Source of the DNA: Isoetes taiwanensis | Taxonomy: Eukaryota > Streptophyta > Lycopodiopsida > Isoetales > Isoetaceae | NCBI GenBank assembly: GCA_021234155.1 | Contig: JAJEKV010000024.1 | Span: 12,126,913-12,190,912 of the forward strand | Direction: 5' to 3' | Length of the DNA stretch: 64,000 nucleotides | Shown: positions 22,496 through 35,697 of the stretch, piece after piece | How positions within the stretch are numbered: position 1 is the first letter of the stretch | Layout: the number at the start of each line of letters is the position of its first letter | Notes under the pieces: model-generated | Seen by the model: only the letters and a program-made list of their open reading frames with translations | Databases searched by the model: none | Told to the model about the DNA's origin: nothing | Program-made: the position numbers and the translations under genes

Positions 22496-24001
22496 ATGCA
22501 AGCTTCACACACGTCATCAACCTTGCAATTCTCATAATCAAGCTCATCCAAAAGATTGTGCTTTTTGGCTATTTTAATGTTGTTATAGCTGACATGCCTT
22601 AACCTGAAATGCCAAAGCCTTATGCTATCGAGAGGAGATACCTTATTGATGGTATCATTGACATCCAATTCAAACAGATTTCCTCTTCTTTGAACTTCAA
22701 ACAATTTAATGCCTTCTTCAATGAATTTGCACCCATACTTATGAAAAAATAAATCATATCCATTATCTACCAAATTGGCAACTGAAATTAAATTAAACAA
22801 CATTCCTGGCACAAACAATGTATCTGGCAAACTTAAAACATTCTTGCCTTTAACTAGAATATGCAAACTCCATTTTCCAAGCACCTTTGCATTGCTCCAT
22901 TGCCCATCTGAACAACCTTGCAATCCACACTCGGCTTAATGCATTTTAACATGTCAGGCGAGCTCACTATGGAGACTTCAGCTCCAGAATCTACAGTCAA
23001 AGTATTAGTTTTATCCAAATTTTTCTTTTCAACATTAATTTTTGAGATGCGATGCTCATATTTGGAAAATGATTTGCGAGTACTTACTTCTTCTGTAAGA
23101 ACTCCCACGTTCGGCACTTTCGTCTCAGACGTCTCTCCAACTGCTACCACCACAGTCCGTCCCCTTCCACGACCAAATGAACTACGACCACGTCCTCGAT
23201 TCCATTTCTCTCGATTCGGACATTCCGCCTTGATGTGACTAAATTCCTCACATCCATAGCACTGTATCTCTGTTCTCCACCTTCCTCTGCCTCTTCCGCG
23301 GTCTCGACCTCTCTCTCTCTCTGCTAGGTTCTCCTGCATACAAGGTAATAGGGTGTTCTTCTGCCTCCCCTGGTATTGGTTTCACCAAAACCTCCTGCTC
23401 AAGCTCTGTCCTAATTGCATCTATTGCTTCATCCAGAATGGATGTAGTCCTTCTGACTAACATAGCAAGATCTTTAAACAAAACCTGAAATGCTCTGGTT
23501 AATGCCAATACCTTCTGTTGCTCATTATAACGTGCTCCAGCTCCTTCCAAATCATGCATCAACAATCTAAGGTTTCATATTAAACCTCAGATCATCACCT
23601 TTTTTGAATTGCAGCTTGCGCAATTTCATTTCCAGGATATCGATCTGCGTCGACGTCTTCTCTTCATATCTTTTTAAAAGATACTTCCATATTTCTCTGG
23701 CCTGTTTGTGCTGAATTTCAAGCACAATATCACCACCCAGCTTTGCCATGATTATAGCTTTGACAATCTCCTCCCTTTCGTCATCTGAAATCCGAGCTTC
23801 CTCAAGCTCTGACGCGTCTACTTTCACTTTAGATTTAGGCGGAGTTCCCCTTTCTCTGGCTGGATCAACCAAATCCCATATCTTGTCCACCTTAAGGGCC
23901 TGCATGATCTTGGCCTTCCAAAGCTGAAAGCCAATGTCTCCATCAAACACTTCAGCACTGTTAAGATAGGTCAATGCCAATCGGCTGGCCATATCTTTCA
24001 A
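22496..24001 (-). pseudogene. Copia Gag-Pol 5' part, truncated in pol
   Basis: Read on the minus strand: Gag with NSAEVFDGDIGFQLWKAKIM and IWKYLLKRYEEKTSTQIDIL (24001-23567). After a frame change near 23570 come an RG-rich stretch and an intact CCHC knuckle, CYGCEEFSHIKAEC. The protease follows with TVDSGAEVSIVS (about 23000). After another frame change come SLPDTLFVPGMLFNLISVAN and the GAG-pre-integrase domain LWHFRLRHVSYNNIKIAKKH, ending CEACM. The homology then stops against the L1 fragment at about 22496. The integrase core, reverse transcriptase, RNase H and 3' LTR are absent. At least two frameshifts disable it. Confidence 0.88.
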
Positions 24002-24002
24002 G

Positions 24003-24014
24003 CTCTGATACCAC
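24003..24014 (-). promoter_or_regulatory. Copia primer-binding site
   Basis: On the minus strand TGGTATCAGAGC lies one base after the LTR end. It is the standard plant site complementary to initiator-Met tRNA. Confidence 0.9.
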
Positions 24015-24015
24015 T

Positions 24016-24358
24016 GTTGATATCAAAAGTATTAGAACCCACCGATCTGTCCTGAACTTCTTCCGACAGCCCAAGCAAACTTCTGCTATACTGTCTTCTG
24101 TTTTCTCCTTCCGATCCTACGACCGATCTTACTGTCTGATCTTCTAATAACTCTCCTTCCGTTCTCTGAGATCCCCGCAGTTTCCAGGCGCTTCCGTGTC
24201 GCTTTGGGTCCCTCTGGTCTGTTCGTTGCCCCAAAAGCTCTGTTTATTTTCGTCCGTTGCATTCTCCTAATATTATTCTTCCAGATGCCACACCGCTTTC
24301 TATCATTAGGCCACGTGTACACGCCATGCCTTTTTCAGCATAAAGGCTAAAACCAACA
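24016..24358 (-). repeat. 5' LTR of the Copia element (343 bp)
   Basis: On the minus strand it starts TGTTGGTTTTAGCC and ends GATATCAACA, with TG/CA ends and TGTTG/CAACA inverted termini. The primer-binding site follows directly. The partner LTR is missing. Confidence 0.85.
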
Positions 24359-27300
24359 TTTTTACATTAGTTTGTAGAACGTTTCACAGAAATATAGCTG
24401 ATCCAATTCAAGGAAGAGATGATTTTACTATTTTCGATATAAAACAACAAATTTCAGAGACTGGATTCAAGAACTGAATGGAATGACCATGTCTTGTGTT
24501 TAGACAGAAACATGCATCATCGAACACTTTATTCAGAAAAAATGAGAGTAGAATGAGGAAAATTTTAGTTTAGTATTATTTAACTCATCCTTGTTTTTGC
24601 CGTTACTAGCGAAGCTTGGGTTGAAGCTGAGGCTGGAATTTTCTTTTGTGCCATTTATGATCCGCAAGCCGTTTTCTGCAACTTGGTTTTCCTTCTTAGA
24701 ACACCAAAAGAGGATGAAATCTGCAAAATCAAAAGCTCTGAGAACCCAAGTGCATCAAAAATTCTCTGCCACAAGAAAAGAAAAGAAGAGAGTTAAGCCA
24801 GTTCTTGCAAGTGCATGATTAGAAGTTTTATCTTGGCAAGTAGAGGATGATTACGCTGCTCCAATTCTAACAGAGACAGCATTGAAACCGTAGCTTCGGA
24901 AAACGAGCAATACGAATCTTGCTTGTTGTATAGCAATAAAGGTATAAAAGATACAAAGAAAGGAAGGAAGTGCAGAGATAAAGAAAAAGGAGAAAAAATG
25001 AATAAGAAAGAAGAATTTTTGACGCTTTTTCTAACTTTAAGAACTGTTGGATTGAAAAATACCAGATCTTATGGCCAGTATAAAGACACGTCATAAAACA
25101 TGATGTGGCGATAGGCTACAATTTCAGAGATTGTTATAGCAAGGTTAAGCAAATCTGTTAAACAAACAAATACAAAATATAAATCCTAAAACTCATAATT
25201 CTACCTGCCAATATCTTAGGAATGGATTTGACAACATCATAATACTGACATTCATGCAACTCCAATCCCCGCATGATTCGTGTTAACACTTAAACTCTAT
25301 TAAGTTGCTTCCACGTTATAGTAATGACCATATAGGAAGCATTCTTGGACGTCGCCACTGTTTCTATTCCAGGAATGCTTCTTGAATGGTCATTCCTGTA
25401 TGCAAGAAGAGTTGCTATGTCATCAATAACATACTCGATTGGTTGGGGGAGCTTAAGAAAACCTTAGATTTTATGTTCCATTCATTCATTAGCCATAGTC
25501 ATCTCCCTTCCCTTGTTGCATTTTTTTCCAGTGACGTCTTTGTTAAACCAAGGAATTAGTTGATTATAAGTCAGGATTCTTGAGTTTTCTGGAGTATTAT
25601 TTTGATTTTTAACCTTTTATCTATTTTTTTACTATCAATTTCATTGAATCAACCTCAAGTTCACCATTCTAAATGAGTTTGATTCTCATGTTTTTTTATT
25701 CGGGTTTTTCGTTTGTTCTGCCAATACAAAAAGATGAGAAAATAGAAGATTAAAAAACCCTCACCTTCGAGAAGCAGAAGACAATGAAAATGGATTCGTT
25801 AAAAACCTTCAAATGGCAAGAGCCAGCAAAAAAAAACAAAATCCAACAGCTACATAGTGCCAAGGGAAGAAAGAAAACCTGAAAGTTTTTTATGTTTGGT
25901 GACACTGCTGCATCTTTTCTTCGGCCATCGATGTCGCTTCTCGGATCCGACTTCTCTGCCAGGCAAACCATCTCCGGTAGTGCGGCGGAAGCAAGCAGGG
26001 CTGGACATTTATCGCCCTTGCTATTTTCAGTTTTTGATTTTCCTGATTTTTTTCCCCCGGGCAGGCTTAGAGACGTGTCACTTAGATAGGAATTAAAATT
26101 TAAAAAAAACCTAAAAATCATAAAATAGGAAAAAATACGGCAAAGAGGTGAACGTGGAAGAAACCGTTTCGAATATGTGTTCCTTGGCATCGGATCTGCT
26201 ACACCAGGGTGGATCTGCCACGACTCTTGGAATATTTAAGAAGCATCAGAGCAAGGATTTGGGTACGTGTGGATGCCGTGAAATTGTGCTATCATTGTTG
26301 TACTCTAGCTTATGATCAATAGAGATGTCTCCCTTTTGCCATTTGAGAGCTTTTATTGTTCTTTAGAGATGTCATTCCAGTTCTCTTAATTAGTGTTTGT
26401 TGTTCATGTTTTGGAAAGGGTGAGAGACTTTCCCTTAACATCTATGAACAGAAAGAAATTTATCTGATAATATCTCGCCCAACATCCTGCATGTCATGAC
26501 CAGGTGGTTCATATAGGAAGTCATAACATTTCAAGCTCAGCTTATTATGTTCTAATCACAATGTAGTGTAAGAATCTAGCTATACATAACTCAAACATCC
26601 GGAATATTGAAGTTTACAAAAGTTGGAATTTATAGGAAGGTTAAAGTGTCACAAACCTGTTATGCCGCTCATCTGTTTGATCCATCTGCAGAGCCCAGAG
26701 GCATTGATACGTTGCCACATCAATCAGCGTTAGCACCAACTCTTCTCATCTCTCAAGGCAAATATGAAATTTTTGTTTTTTAAATAATAGCACAATGATC
26801 TGCATCACTTTTGGCGGCTAAGTACCTAGAAGAAAGTAAACGGAGTCTTCATAATATGCTTAAGGATAGAGAAGATACATACAATACCTTTCTTGGGGTC
26901 TCTAGCAAGAGGCAGAGGGGAAGGGAAACCGTCAGAGCCATATCCATCGCCATCCAAAATGGCAGGAAAACCAGAGGTAGAACCAGCACCGGAGCCAAAA
27001 GAAAGCGAACTAAGATTGCCGGAAGAATGTTAGGCTAAGGCATTTTCGCATCACTAGGGCTTCATTTTTGAAGCTCGCCAGTCTTGCCTTTTCATCCTGT
27101 GTGCCAACCGCCAGATATTGCAACTTCATGTAGAAGAATCCATCATCTGCCGCATCTAAGACAGATGGCGAGATCAACGGCATGTAGAGGCTGGAAGAAA
27201 TCCCTGGCGGATATGGTCGCTGGCTGGAGCATCGCCTGGAAGCTTTGCTTCGAAGCAAAGTTTTCTGCCTTAATTTTTTTTCTTCTTGCCACGTGTCGAC

Positions 27301-28092
27301 GTGTCGACATGAGGGCTCCTCAAACAAATTCCATCAAACAAATAAGTTATCAAACAGAAAATGATACTGCATTAGATATGAGTGATACATGGTTCACATT
27401 ACGGTTGGTGGTAACCGTTGCATCTGACTTGTCCATGTCGTTTGCAATAATGGTGCACAAGTAGAGGCAGCCACAACAGTTCCCCATGGAGGCAATTTCG
27501 GGGAGGAAACAAAACCTTACAAAACAAGCACGGTAAGCCCCCATATTCCTCCCGAATTGGTAGCATGTGTTGTGTGAGACTTGAGACAATGGCATCTTTA
27601 CTTTGTGGTCATGGGACAACCAAGTTGCTGGTGGTAACATGTTTGCAGCTTTCACCATCCTCATTCCACTAGGAGAAGAGTTTTTGGCAGTTCAGCAAGA
27701 TCAAAACTTGTTAGGAATCCTCATGAACATGTTGCTTTGACTGTATAACCACTTTAAAGTTTATGCCGAGGCCCAAATTGCACCTCCATAGAGGGTCACA
27801 AGGTCCATCAGTAGCCTGAATAAATTGGCCTGCCATAGCCAGACCAGGGATAAAGGTGTTTTGCAGTCATTAATGTCCAACTTCAACTTTCCTGCATTTG
27901 TAGAGGACACAAGAAAACGGCTAATAGTTTTGTCTTACTGACCTTGTTTCGTTGCAAGATTGCGCATTCTACATACTATTGCCACAGAAGCAGGTAATAG
28001 AAGGCGTGATCAGTCTCTTTTAGAATAAGGATATTCTGTTGCAGTCTTACATGCATAGACCAATGAGTTCAAGGAAATGCAATAAATCCATA
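24359..28092. other. Intergenic, downstream of the RDR gene
   Basis: About 3.7 kb of AT-rich sequence in which I see no domain, RNA gene or transposon end. The longest open frames (for example 25750-26190 and 27010-27327) are low-complexity or featureless. Confidence 0.4.
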
Positions 28093-31000
28093 TTAAAAGC
28101 TGGATCTTCTCCTCTTGATCGCTGAAAGAACATCAGCTGCAATCCATGGGAAGCTGTATAAAATTGGCAAATGAGCATGCGCTTTCACCTGGCTATATTT
28201 CTGAAGCCAGTCCTCATGGTACGTCACACGGTACCACGCAGATGCTTTTGCCTCCCATATTTCCAGCCTTTGAAGATGTTGGTCAGAGATGCGTTCTCTA
28301 ATGCAAAGGTTGTACATCCTTAACTCCTCAATAAGATTCTCTTTATCTGAATCCTTGCCCGGTGACGTGCTTTCCAAATTCTTTTCCATATCCTCAAAGA
28401 TACTCCGGAAGTCGCCTTGTAACATGGCATAGCTGTGCCGCACACGTTCCCGTATGTCATTCTGCTTTCTGCTGTTCTGTTTTTTGTCCAAATTTATATA
28501 TCCTGATGCAAGCTCTCCTTCAGTCTCAATACCAAAGAGACCCATGATGTTCCGAAGCTTTGCTTCATATGAACACTTGATTTGCCATGCTTCATCTAAG
28601 AACCTCTCAAACCCTGGTACTTCTAAATGAGGATCAAAGCATTCTCCAGCAAATGTTGGTCTGAGCGGTTGAAACTCGTCATATCTGACTTCCTTAGCTT
28701 CACGAAATAATATGCCTAAAATTTTCTCTGAACGATAAGTTTCTCGTTCATCCTTTTCCATGAAGTCTGGATATCTAGAAGGCCTGAGATCGTAAGGCAT
28801 AACGACATGTTCACCGGTCTTGGACGCGTCTACAGCCATGGCAGCAAGTTCTGCAAGATGTTTGCATTTCCCATCAAATGCTCCAATGGGGCTCAGATCT
28901 GCGTGCACAACATGAGCATTACAAATTTTCCCTAACTTGTCCATCACCATGTATTGGGTAAAAAACTTAGTCATGTCCTGCATGCAAGAAAATGGCTGTT
29001 GTCATCCCTTCAATCTAGCAGAGATATTATATAAGGTATCATATAAGTACAGATTAAAAAAAGGTCCAAAGGTAGAAACAAACAATAAATTCAAACCTGT
29101 GTTCTAACATCTCTAGGTAAATCTTTAACATCTCGTTTCCTGTAGTCCATGGGCTCTGAACTCTCTCCATTTGCTGGTAAGAAATCTTTATCCCAGCAAA
29201 CAAAGTATACATCACCGTCCAGATCACTACCAGACGCTTCATCCTGATGCGGGCGTGGTCCTAGCTGTGGAAGAACAAGGCAATCAATCATATGGTACAA
29301 TTCTGGCACATCAACAGCTTCTAAGATCCTGACATCTCCGGGATGCAGACAAGGATTCTTTGCCATCACAACTTTACCAGTAATAACGCATAGGGGTACA
29401 TCACTTGTATGGATGTCAGGGCGAGATACCCGTATAAAACATTGGCCATAAGCAAGAAGTGATGCCTCATCTAAACATCCCAATAAACACCTGCCTGATG
29501 GTAAAAAAATTCTGGCTTTGTATGTCAGTTCCTGTAGCTGCCCAGCTCGAATGGCAATAAGTAAATTTCTCAAGTGTGGCTCGCAAAGTGGATCAAAGCC
29601 TGCCGAAAGCATGGTCACAGCCATATGTTCTGTACCGCCTTGGCAACTCAAAGCTAGAAATTCTAGTGCCAACTCTTTATCTGAAAAGATATCATTTAGG
29701 CATTGCACCATTCGCCTTTGTAAGTTGAGAAAGACATGGTCGTGTATGCCTAGTGTGGATAAAAGGATAATAATCTGACGATTCAGAAATGATGGAATGT
29801 ATTTAGTCCATGAAATCACTTCTAGATCAGTATGATCTGAGCTAAACTTTTTCATGCTTGGTCGAAGTCCCAACTTTGAGTTGGTATTTTCATCGATGCT
29901 CCATCTAGCAACCACACCTTTATACCCGGCATACCGAATTTGATACGCCGAAGGTTCACATTTTAGTTTCAAAATTCTTGAAACTTCAAGAGCAAGGTCA
30001 GGCGAAACTTTGCCGATCCCATCTGAAAAAATATAACCTGAATGCTCAATATCAGGGAGGTGGCAAATTTGTTCCTCTTGGACTTTAACAGTTTTTATGG
30101 TGGCAGAGAAGCACTGCCCCATTCTTGCAGCATACTTTGCCACATTTCTAGAGGGAAATGTTCCCATCCACTTCTGAATGTGAGAGACACCTACATGCCC
30201 AACCCCAGCAAAGAACCATGCAGAATGGTCTTTCAGCTGATTGGCTGAGAATGCCAAAAAAACATATTTCCTTCCACATAATTCAAAACCAGTGTTCAAG
30301 AGGGACAAAATTCTGCTGTAGATGGCACTTCTTACATTCCATTTTTTGTCATTCGAATTCTTGTTTTCCCTAACAAAGGATGAAAAAGGCACAGACATCG
30401 CAGTATCTAATTGCTGCATATTTTCATCTAAGAAGGTAACCCGTAAGAAGCGGTCACCACACCAATGGAAATGTCTAACTACTCTGTTTGACACCTCAAT
30501 TTCTGGTGGCAAACAATATGCTTTTGTTGGTGTGATGATGATACGATGAATGAGCATGTTGTCCTCATCAGCTTTTTGCTCCTCAACATCCACATTTGCA
30601 AAAAAAGTTTCAAGCACTTCTTGTAGCATTTTATAAGCATCAACAACAGGATTGTTACACTTGAACATATGCTTCAATGCGGGAACAGATCTACTTAGGG
30701 GCGTCACGTTAGGATGAAGCAGCTTATAAAAATCATCACCCATAGAAGTAGGCAAGAGTATGCCGCGATGAACAAGTGCATTTAAAAGAAACTCAATTTC
30801 AAAGGGGACTTCCCTGTTCAAAGCCAACAGAAAGATATTATCAGATCCACAATCAACAATCACTGTTAAAAAATAGAACCAGTTAAACAGGTATAGAGCT
30901 ACATACATCAGAAACTGTTAATTCACAGAATAATACAGAATGCAGGAATGTTAAAATCAAAACAGCGAAAATCTTAATCCCACAACTTAGCATTAGATGA

Positions 31001-32506
31001 GTAAGATTCTAGATAACAACAAGTCAGCTTTATGCATATTCTAGAAATAAACTTCTAGGCCCACTTTACTCCTTGTGCATAACAAACAAAGGATAGAGCT
31101 TGCATATACAGGTATTTGAAATCTATATTTAAAAATGATGTTGTAAAAGTGGCCGAAATATCTGAGAGTACTAAAGGAACTAATCTACTGTAATTTGTAT
31201 TTAATATGCTTGTGAAATGCGCACATAGGGCTAAGCCATTCTCGAAACCCCTTTGAAGATTTTAGAGAATGGATTGAATTCTGTAGCATGCTGACAAAGA
31301 AAAACGAATGAATAAGCACTTCCAAACCAAAAATAAGGTTGTTAAAATGGCAGAATTTAGTATATTGCTGGTATTAACAGCATCAAAGAAAAGAAGAAAA
31401 AGGTATCATACAGAAAACTTGGATCTCCATTTCTTAGACAACCCAGAAGAGATAATATAGTTCCCTGTGTTTTATGGCATCAACATGATAATATATATAA
31501 TCTAGATAGAAAAATGAACTACGCAAGACTGCAACGAAATAAAACATTTATACCTGTTACATTGGATTGTAAAGAACCATTGAAAAGTATTTGAGGCACA
31601 TTTAAGGGCGTATTCAATCTTGAGATCAAGTGGTGAGCATCTATGGCTAGATCGGCAGGAAATAAATTGGCCTAGTTGATCAACAACCCTCCGAAACACT
31701 GTCCTCTTTGAAGGTGATACACGAATGTGATAAGCCAAGCATCTGCCAAGACACCTGTTCAATGTGAAATCCACAGTCCTTATCCAGGGGTCATCATCAT
31801 CAGCAACTGTTGCATTTTCAGATACATCATAAACAGTTCCATCAGAAATCCGGTACCATATCCAAGGAGGCCTATGCAAGTCAATGAGAAAGGACAATGA
31901 GGAAGCTTCACTACGGCCACACTTGGTTTCTAAGACATGTTTCAGATCTCTTGCAAGAAACTCCAGCTTAAACTCGCAATGTGTCCATGCTTCCCCATCT
32001 GGAGACGATCTTGTGCAGAATGCAGCATCATGCCTAAAAAGCACGCGTATCTTCCTCCGCTGAAGATCAATCTCAAAAGTGGCTTTTATGTTCGGATCCC
32101 AGTTCACCAAGAACTCTTTTGAGCTAACCATAACCCCTATTCTCAAGGAAACATCATGAAGCCGCAAGATAGATTTCATGTTTGGTATTCTTGAGGGATC
32201 TACAGCTTTCGCTTTTAGTGAAATGCCTCTGAACACTAACCGGTTCTTTTCAGCCATCTTCAAAAGTGCATCAGCAGCACCAGGAGTTGCAAAATGTATA
32301 AAGGCATGGACAGGAAAATCGCTTGTTGACAGCTTATGCTCTGGCAGTTCAGAAGATTCCCTTGTCAATATCATCCAATCATGTATGCGAGGGGAGGTGG
32401 TTTTAAGTCTACACCTCAAGATGAGACCAAATCTGCTCTGCAAATCCTGAACAATCTCATCCACTGTGACATCATGTGGAAACACACCAACACATATCTG
32501 AGCCAT
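28093..32506 (-). CDS. RDR: RNA-dependent RNA polymerase, RDR1/RDR2-like (three coding exons)
   Basis: RDR enzymes copy single-stranded RNA into double-stranded RNA for Dicer-like enzymes in small-RNA silencing and antiviral or transposon defence. Coding exons are 32506-31561, 30862-29097 and 28977-28093. Joined in phase (1, 0) they give 1198 residues, normal for the family. The N-terminus (MAQICVGVFPHDVTVDEIV) is the RRM-like region. The RdRP domain shows YIFSDGIGKVSPDLALEV, YAGYKGVVARWSID, NRQIIILLSTLGIHDHVF, NPCLHPGDVRILEAVD and the catalytic SGSDLDGDVYFVCWD (DLDGD at about residues 862-866). The C-terminus has ASAWYRVTYH. DLDGD marks the RDR1/2/6 clade; YFVCWD favours RDR1 or RDR2. A TTTGCAG acceptor three bases before the ATG suggests a 5'-UTR intron. 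The first intron needs the weak donor T|GTAACA to keep frame. No stop or frameshift is seen. Confidence 0.93.
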
Positions 32507-33229
32507 AGTCTGCAAAGCCACATATTATTATTCAACTGAATAAGGGCAACCAGGAATTATAACACTACTTAGTGAGTGCAACCAAATATTCAGACTTCAA
32601 AGGATAAAATGATTTAGTTCAAAAAAAAGTAGTTATATTTAGAAGGGACATTTCGCACTCATGATCATCGTATGAACTTCTTGTTTCAAAGGGACAAACA
32701 TCAATTCACCCAATGATAACAACTGGTTCTCTGTTAACTTTTGTAAAACGTATAACCATTCAAAGATAGGTATTTCAAAAATTACAACAAAGGGCACGCT
32801 TTTGGCACCTCTTCAATGAAGACCGTCAATGATACATCCTTATGATCATCCTGTCATGCTTCGAGATGACTTCCAGACTGCCCATCTCAATTTCAGAGGT
32901 TTAAGTTTCCCATTTCCCCTTAATTTGGTAGATAGCATGGTAGACTGTAAAACACGTTACATGCAACTCGAAGAAAACAATGAAATCTACCTTATTGTGG
33001 TTCGGATACAAAGTAGGTGAGCACGAAGCCCTTATTGCATTGCAGGCTAGAAATTATCAAGGATTTGCATTAAAAAGGTGAAAATATTTGGATGCACCTT
33101 GTCACAGTACGTCGAAGATAGACGAATTCAGTATCTAAAGGAGGAAAACGAACAACAAAGACCATTGCTTCCGGTAGCAAAGTAGTTGTGAAGTAAAGTG
33201 AAGTGCATGTGCGAATTGAATATGTTCGA
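32507..33229 (-). other. RDR upstream region with likely 5'-UTR intron
   Basis: The acceptor TTTGCAG at 32516-32510 implies a leader intron. A possible donor, GACAAG|GTGCATCC, lies near 33099 on the minus strand. That would put an untranslated first exon around 33100-33230, close to a dispersed repeat. I see no clear TATA box. Confidence 0.4.
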
Positions 33230-33585
33230 TACGGGGAAAATAAAGGTAGTAGGGTTTGTCTTATCTGTTTTTGGGTTGCCCGCAAGGCAGGGGTGAAAAT
33301 GGGATATGCCCCGCATGTTCCAGTTGGAAGGTGGAAATTTCAGGAGGAAGATAGATTGAGGGCTGGGAATGACTGTGGAGGACTTCCTATGTTAGGGTGT
33401 TTTCCTATGAGATTGCCAACCTGAAAATAGATTGCCGGTTCAAAACCTAGGCGTTCAGAAATGCTTGAGGATCACTTTGGATTCAGAAGTATTACATTGG
33501 ATTCAGACCTGAATTCTGCTGCTTGAGGCGCCCATGGGAACTTGCGTGCCTCGACCTCAAGAAACCTTGAGGTTGGAGGCCCAGG
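33230..33585 (+). repeat. Dispersed repeat, copy 1 (about 350 bp)
   Basis: It matches 36000-36345 over nearly its full length, including GGGTTGCCCGCA, GGATATGCCCCGCAT and CCTCAAGAAACCTTGAGG. The two copies are in the same orientation and about 2.4 kb apart. They have no TG/CA ends or target duplication, so I do not call them LTRs. Confidence 0.75.
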
Positions 33586-33619
33586 TTGCTTTGGCTATGG
33601 CGCAGATTTGCTGGAGTCT

Positions 33620-33945
33620 GGCCATGGCGCAGCATGTTTCCGCTATGGCGCTGGTCTCATTTCTTGCTCTTTAGGTCATGTTTGGTTATGGCGCCTTAGT
33701 TTTAAAGTGTAGCGCCACAGATTTGCCGAGTTCTTGCGAAGTTTTTGGAAGTTTTTTGAAGTTTTCCTTTGTTTTTCGGAGTTTGGCCATGGCGTAACAT
33801 CTTTCTCTATGTCACTGGTCCCATTTCTTGTTCTTTAGCTCATGTTTGGTTATTGCGCCTAAGTTTATAGTGTAGCACCTCAGATTTGCCGAGTTCTTGC
33901 GAAGTTTTGTGAAGTTTTGGAAGTCTGTCGAGTTGCTTCGAGATT
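33620..33945 (+). repeat. 165-bp tandem duplication
   Basis: Units start at GGCCATGGCG (33620 and 33785). They share TTTCTTGYTCTTTAGSTCAT, AGATTTGCCGAGTTCTTGCG and neighbouring blocks. The next 150 bases are an unordered GAGTTTTGAAGACTTCTGCC-rich stretch. Confidence 0.75.
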
Positions 33946-34750
33946 TTGCTGAGTTTCTTCCAAGCTTTGTCAAAAATCTGTCGATTCCTAAAGAGTTTTA
34001 TCGAGTTTTGAAGACTTCTGCCGAGTTCTGAAGACTTCTGCCAAGTTTTGACGAACTTTTCTGAGATTTTGTCGAGAAACTGTCGAGTTTTTCCATCATG
34101 CAGCAGGTACTAACTTGTTTGTTCGCTTATTTTGTTTTATATTGTTTCTTTAGTGACTAACCTTTTGTTCTTCATGTTTTGGAAGCTTCCGAAGCCGACA
34201 AAGTTGCTGAGGTTGTAAAGTTTCAACAATCTGGCTTTTTGAAGTTCCTGTTTCTCTTTTCTTATGGTTTATTTGCCGAGTTTTTGGTCTATCAGCCTAT
34301 GATGGCCAAGCTTTCCTCTGTCCCATCCCAAAGCAGACTTGAAAGACCTTCTTTTGTTCTGAACATCACTCAAGATTTGGGATTACATGATCATACTATT
34401 CTGCAAGATGAAGACCATGAGTCAAATTTTGAGATGGATTTTGTTAAAAAGGATTCTGTTGGGAAGCAGGTAGTTACAATTGAAAAGGATGTACTTGCAG
34501 CTGGAAATGAATTCCTTTTTCGACACAGTTTCTCTTGAAGAGATAGCTGGAGAAAATCCACGTTTGAGGAAGGAGTTTAATCTGAATGTTGAAGCACGAT
34601 CAAACCGATTAATAGGTTAGGTGGTACTTTCAATAATTGTATCATTGTTTCTGGTGGTAGCAGTGCTCTTGATGTGTGTGAAATTGTGAATAGAATGACT
34701 GGAGGTGGAAGTGTGTGAAACTGACACTAGTAACATGATTTTGGATCTCA
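33946..34750. other. Unannotated stretch with one 119-codon open frame
   Basis: A plus-strand open frame runs 34179-34538 with a hydrophobic start (FLKFLFLFSYGLFAEFLVY) and an acidic second half. I do not recognise it. It has no visible exon partner, and coding status is doubtful. Confidence 0.25.
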
Positions 34751-35697
34751 GGCCCTTTTTCCACGATTGGCCTAAAATATGGCTGTCTTATAACTATAAG
34801 ACACCATTTAAGGTGCCATGTCATTATTGCAACATGTCTTAAAAAAAATGCTTTTCCACGGCTTCATTATAAGAAGTAGCTTATAATAAAAGACATGTCT
34901 CAAAAAATCTGATTTTCCACTACTCTGCTACTCTGCAGTTTTCTTCATGTTTTTCATAGGCACAATTTCGATTTAGCAGAACCATTTCATTTCTTGATGC
35001 ATGCATGCTGTTTTCAGAACCATTGATGAAAGCACATGCCGGATTCAATCAGGTAAGCCGGATTCAATAGGTAAGTTATTTTATCAGGGTTTAGGGTTAG
35101 CCGGATTCAACTGGAATAGGTAACGGCCGGTTGTCCCCTCTGCATCAGAAGGGGAAGCCAGAAGAGATTTGAGGAAGAGATTTGCAGAAGAGATTTGAGG
35201 AAGAGATTTGCAGAAGAGATTTGCAGAGATTATGGGAACGTAATTTCCTGTTCAACCTGTTCAACGCCAAATCCCTGTTAAGCTTCGACCTGCCAACAGA
35301 ATCGAGCCCAATCCTGCCAACCTGTGATGCCAAATCGACCTCAATCCGACCTGTGGCAAGCAATTTCGATTCTGTTCCCAATTTCGACCTCAATTTCCGA
35401 CCTGTGGCCTCGAATCTATTCCCGCAATGGCAGTTCCGGCGATTCCACTCCAGTCCTCTCCTTTTTTTTGTGACATCCTAAATTTTAGGCAAAGAAGCAG
35501 CATGATTGGCTAGGATTAGATGTCTTATTTTCTGGCGGGGGGTTTCCCCCGGAAGAAAATAAGACTCTGCAGTTGTACGGAAGGCCTATAAGACATGTCT
35601 TATAAATTGCAATGGAAAAGCTCGCCTATCTTATATGCTTATCTGGCCCAATAATATTTTGAGAAATATAAGACACCCAGGTCGTGGAAAAAGGGCC
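34751..35697. mobile_element. Terminal-inverted-repeat DNA transposon, non-autonomous (947 bp)
   Basis: The left end GGCCCTTTTTCCACGATTGG mirrors the right end, which read inward is GGCCCTTTTTCCACGACCTGG. TGTCTTAT blocks are also mirrored inside both ends. The flanks give either a 3-bp duplication TCA or, if the element starts one base further in, a 5-bp duplication CTCAG (34747-34751 and 35697-35701). The palindromic flank makes both readings possible. No transposase is present. The superfamily is undecided. Confidence 0.75.
35160..35230 (+). repeat. Short tandem repeat, GAAGAGATTTGAG/GCA units
   Basis: AGAGATTTGAGGA and AGAGATTTGCAGA alternate five or six times with a period of about 15 bp (higher-order 30 bp), inside the inverted-repeat transposon. 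Confidence 0.8.
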
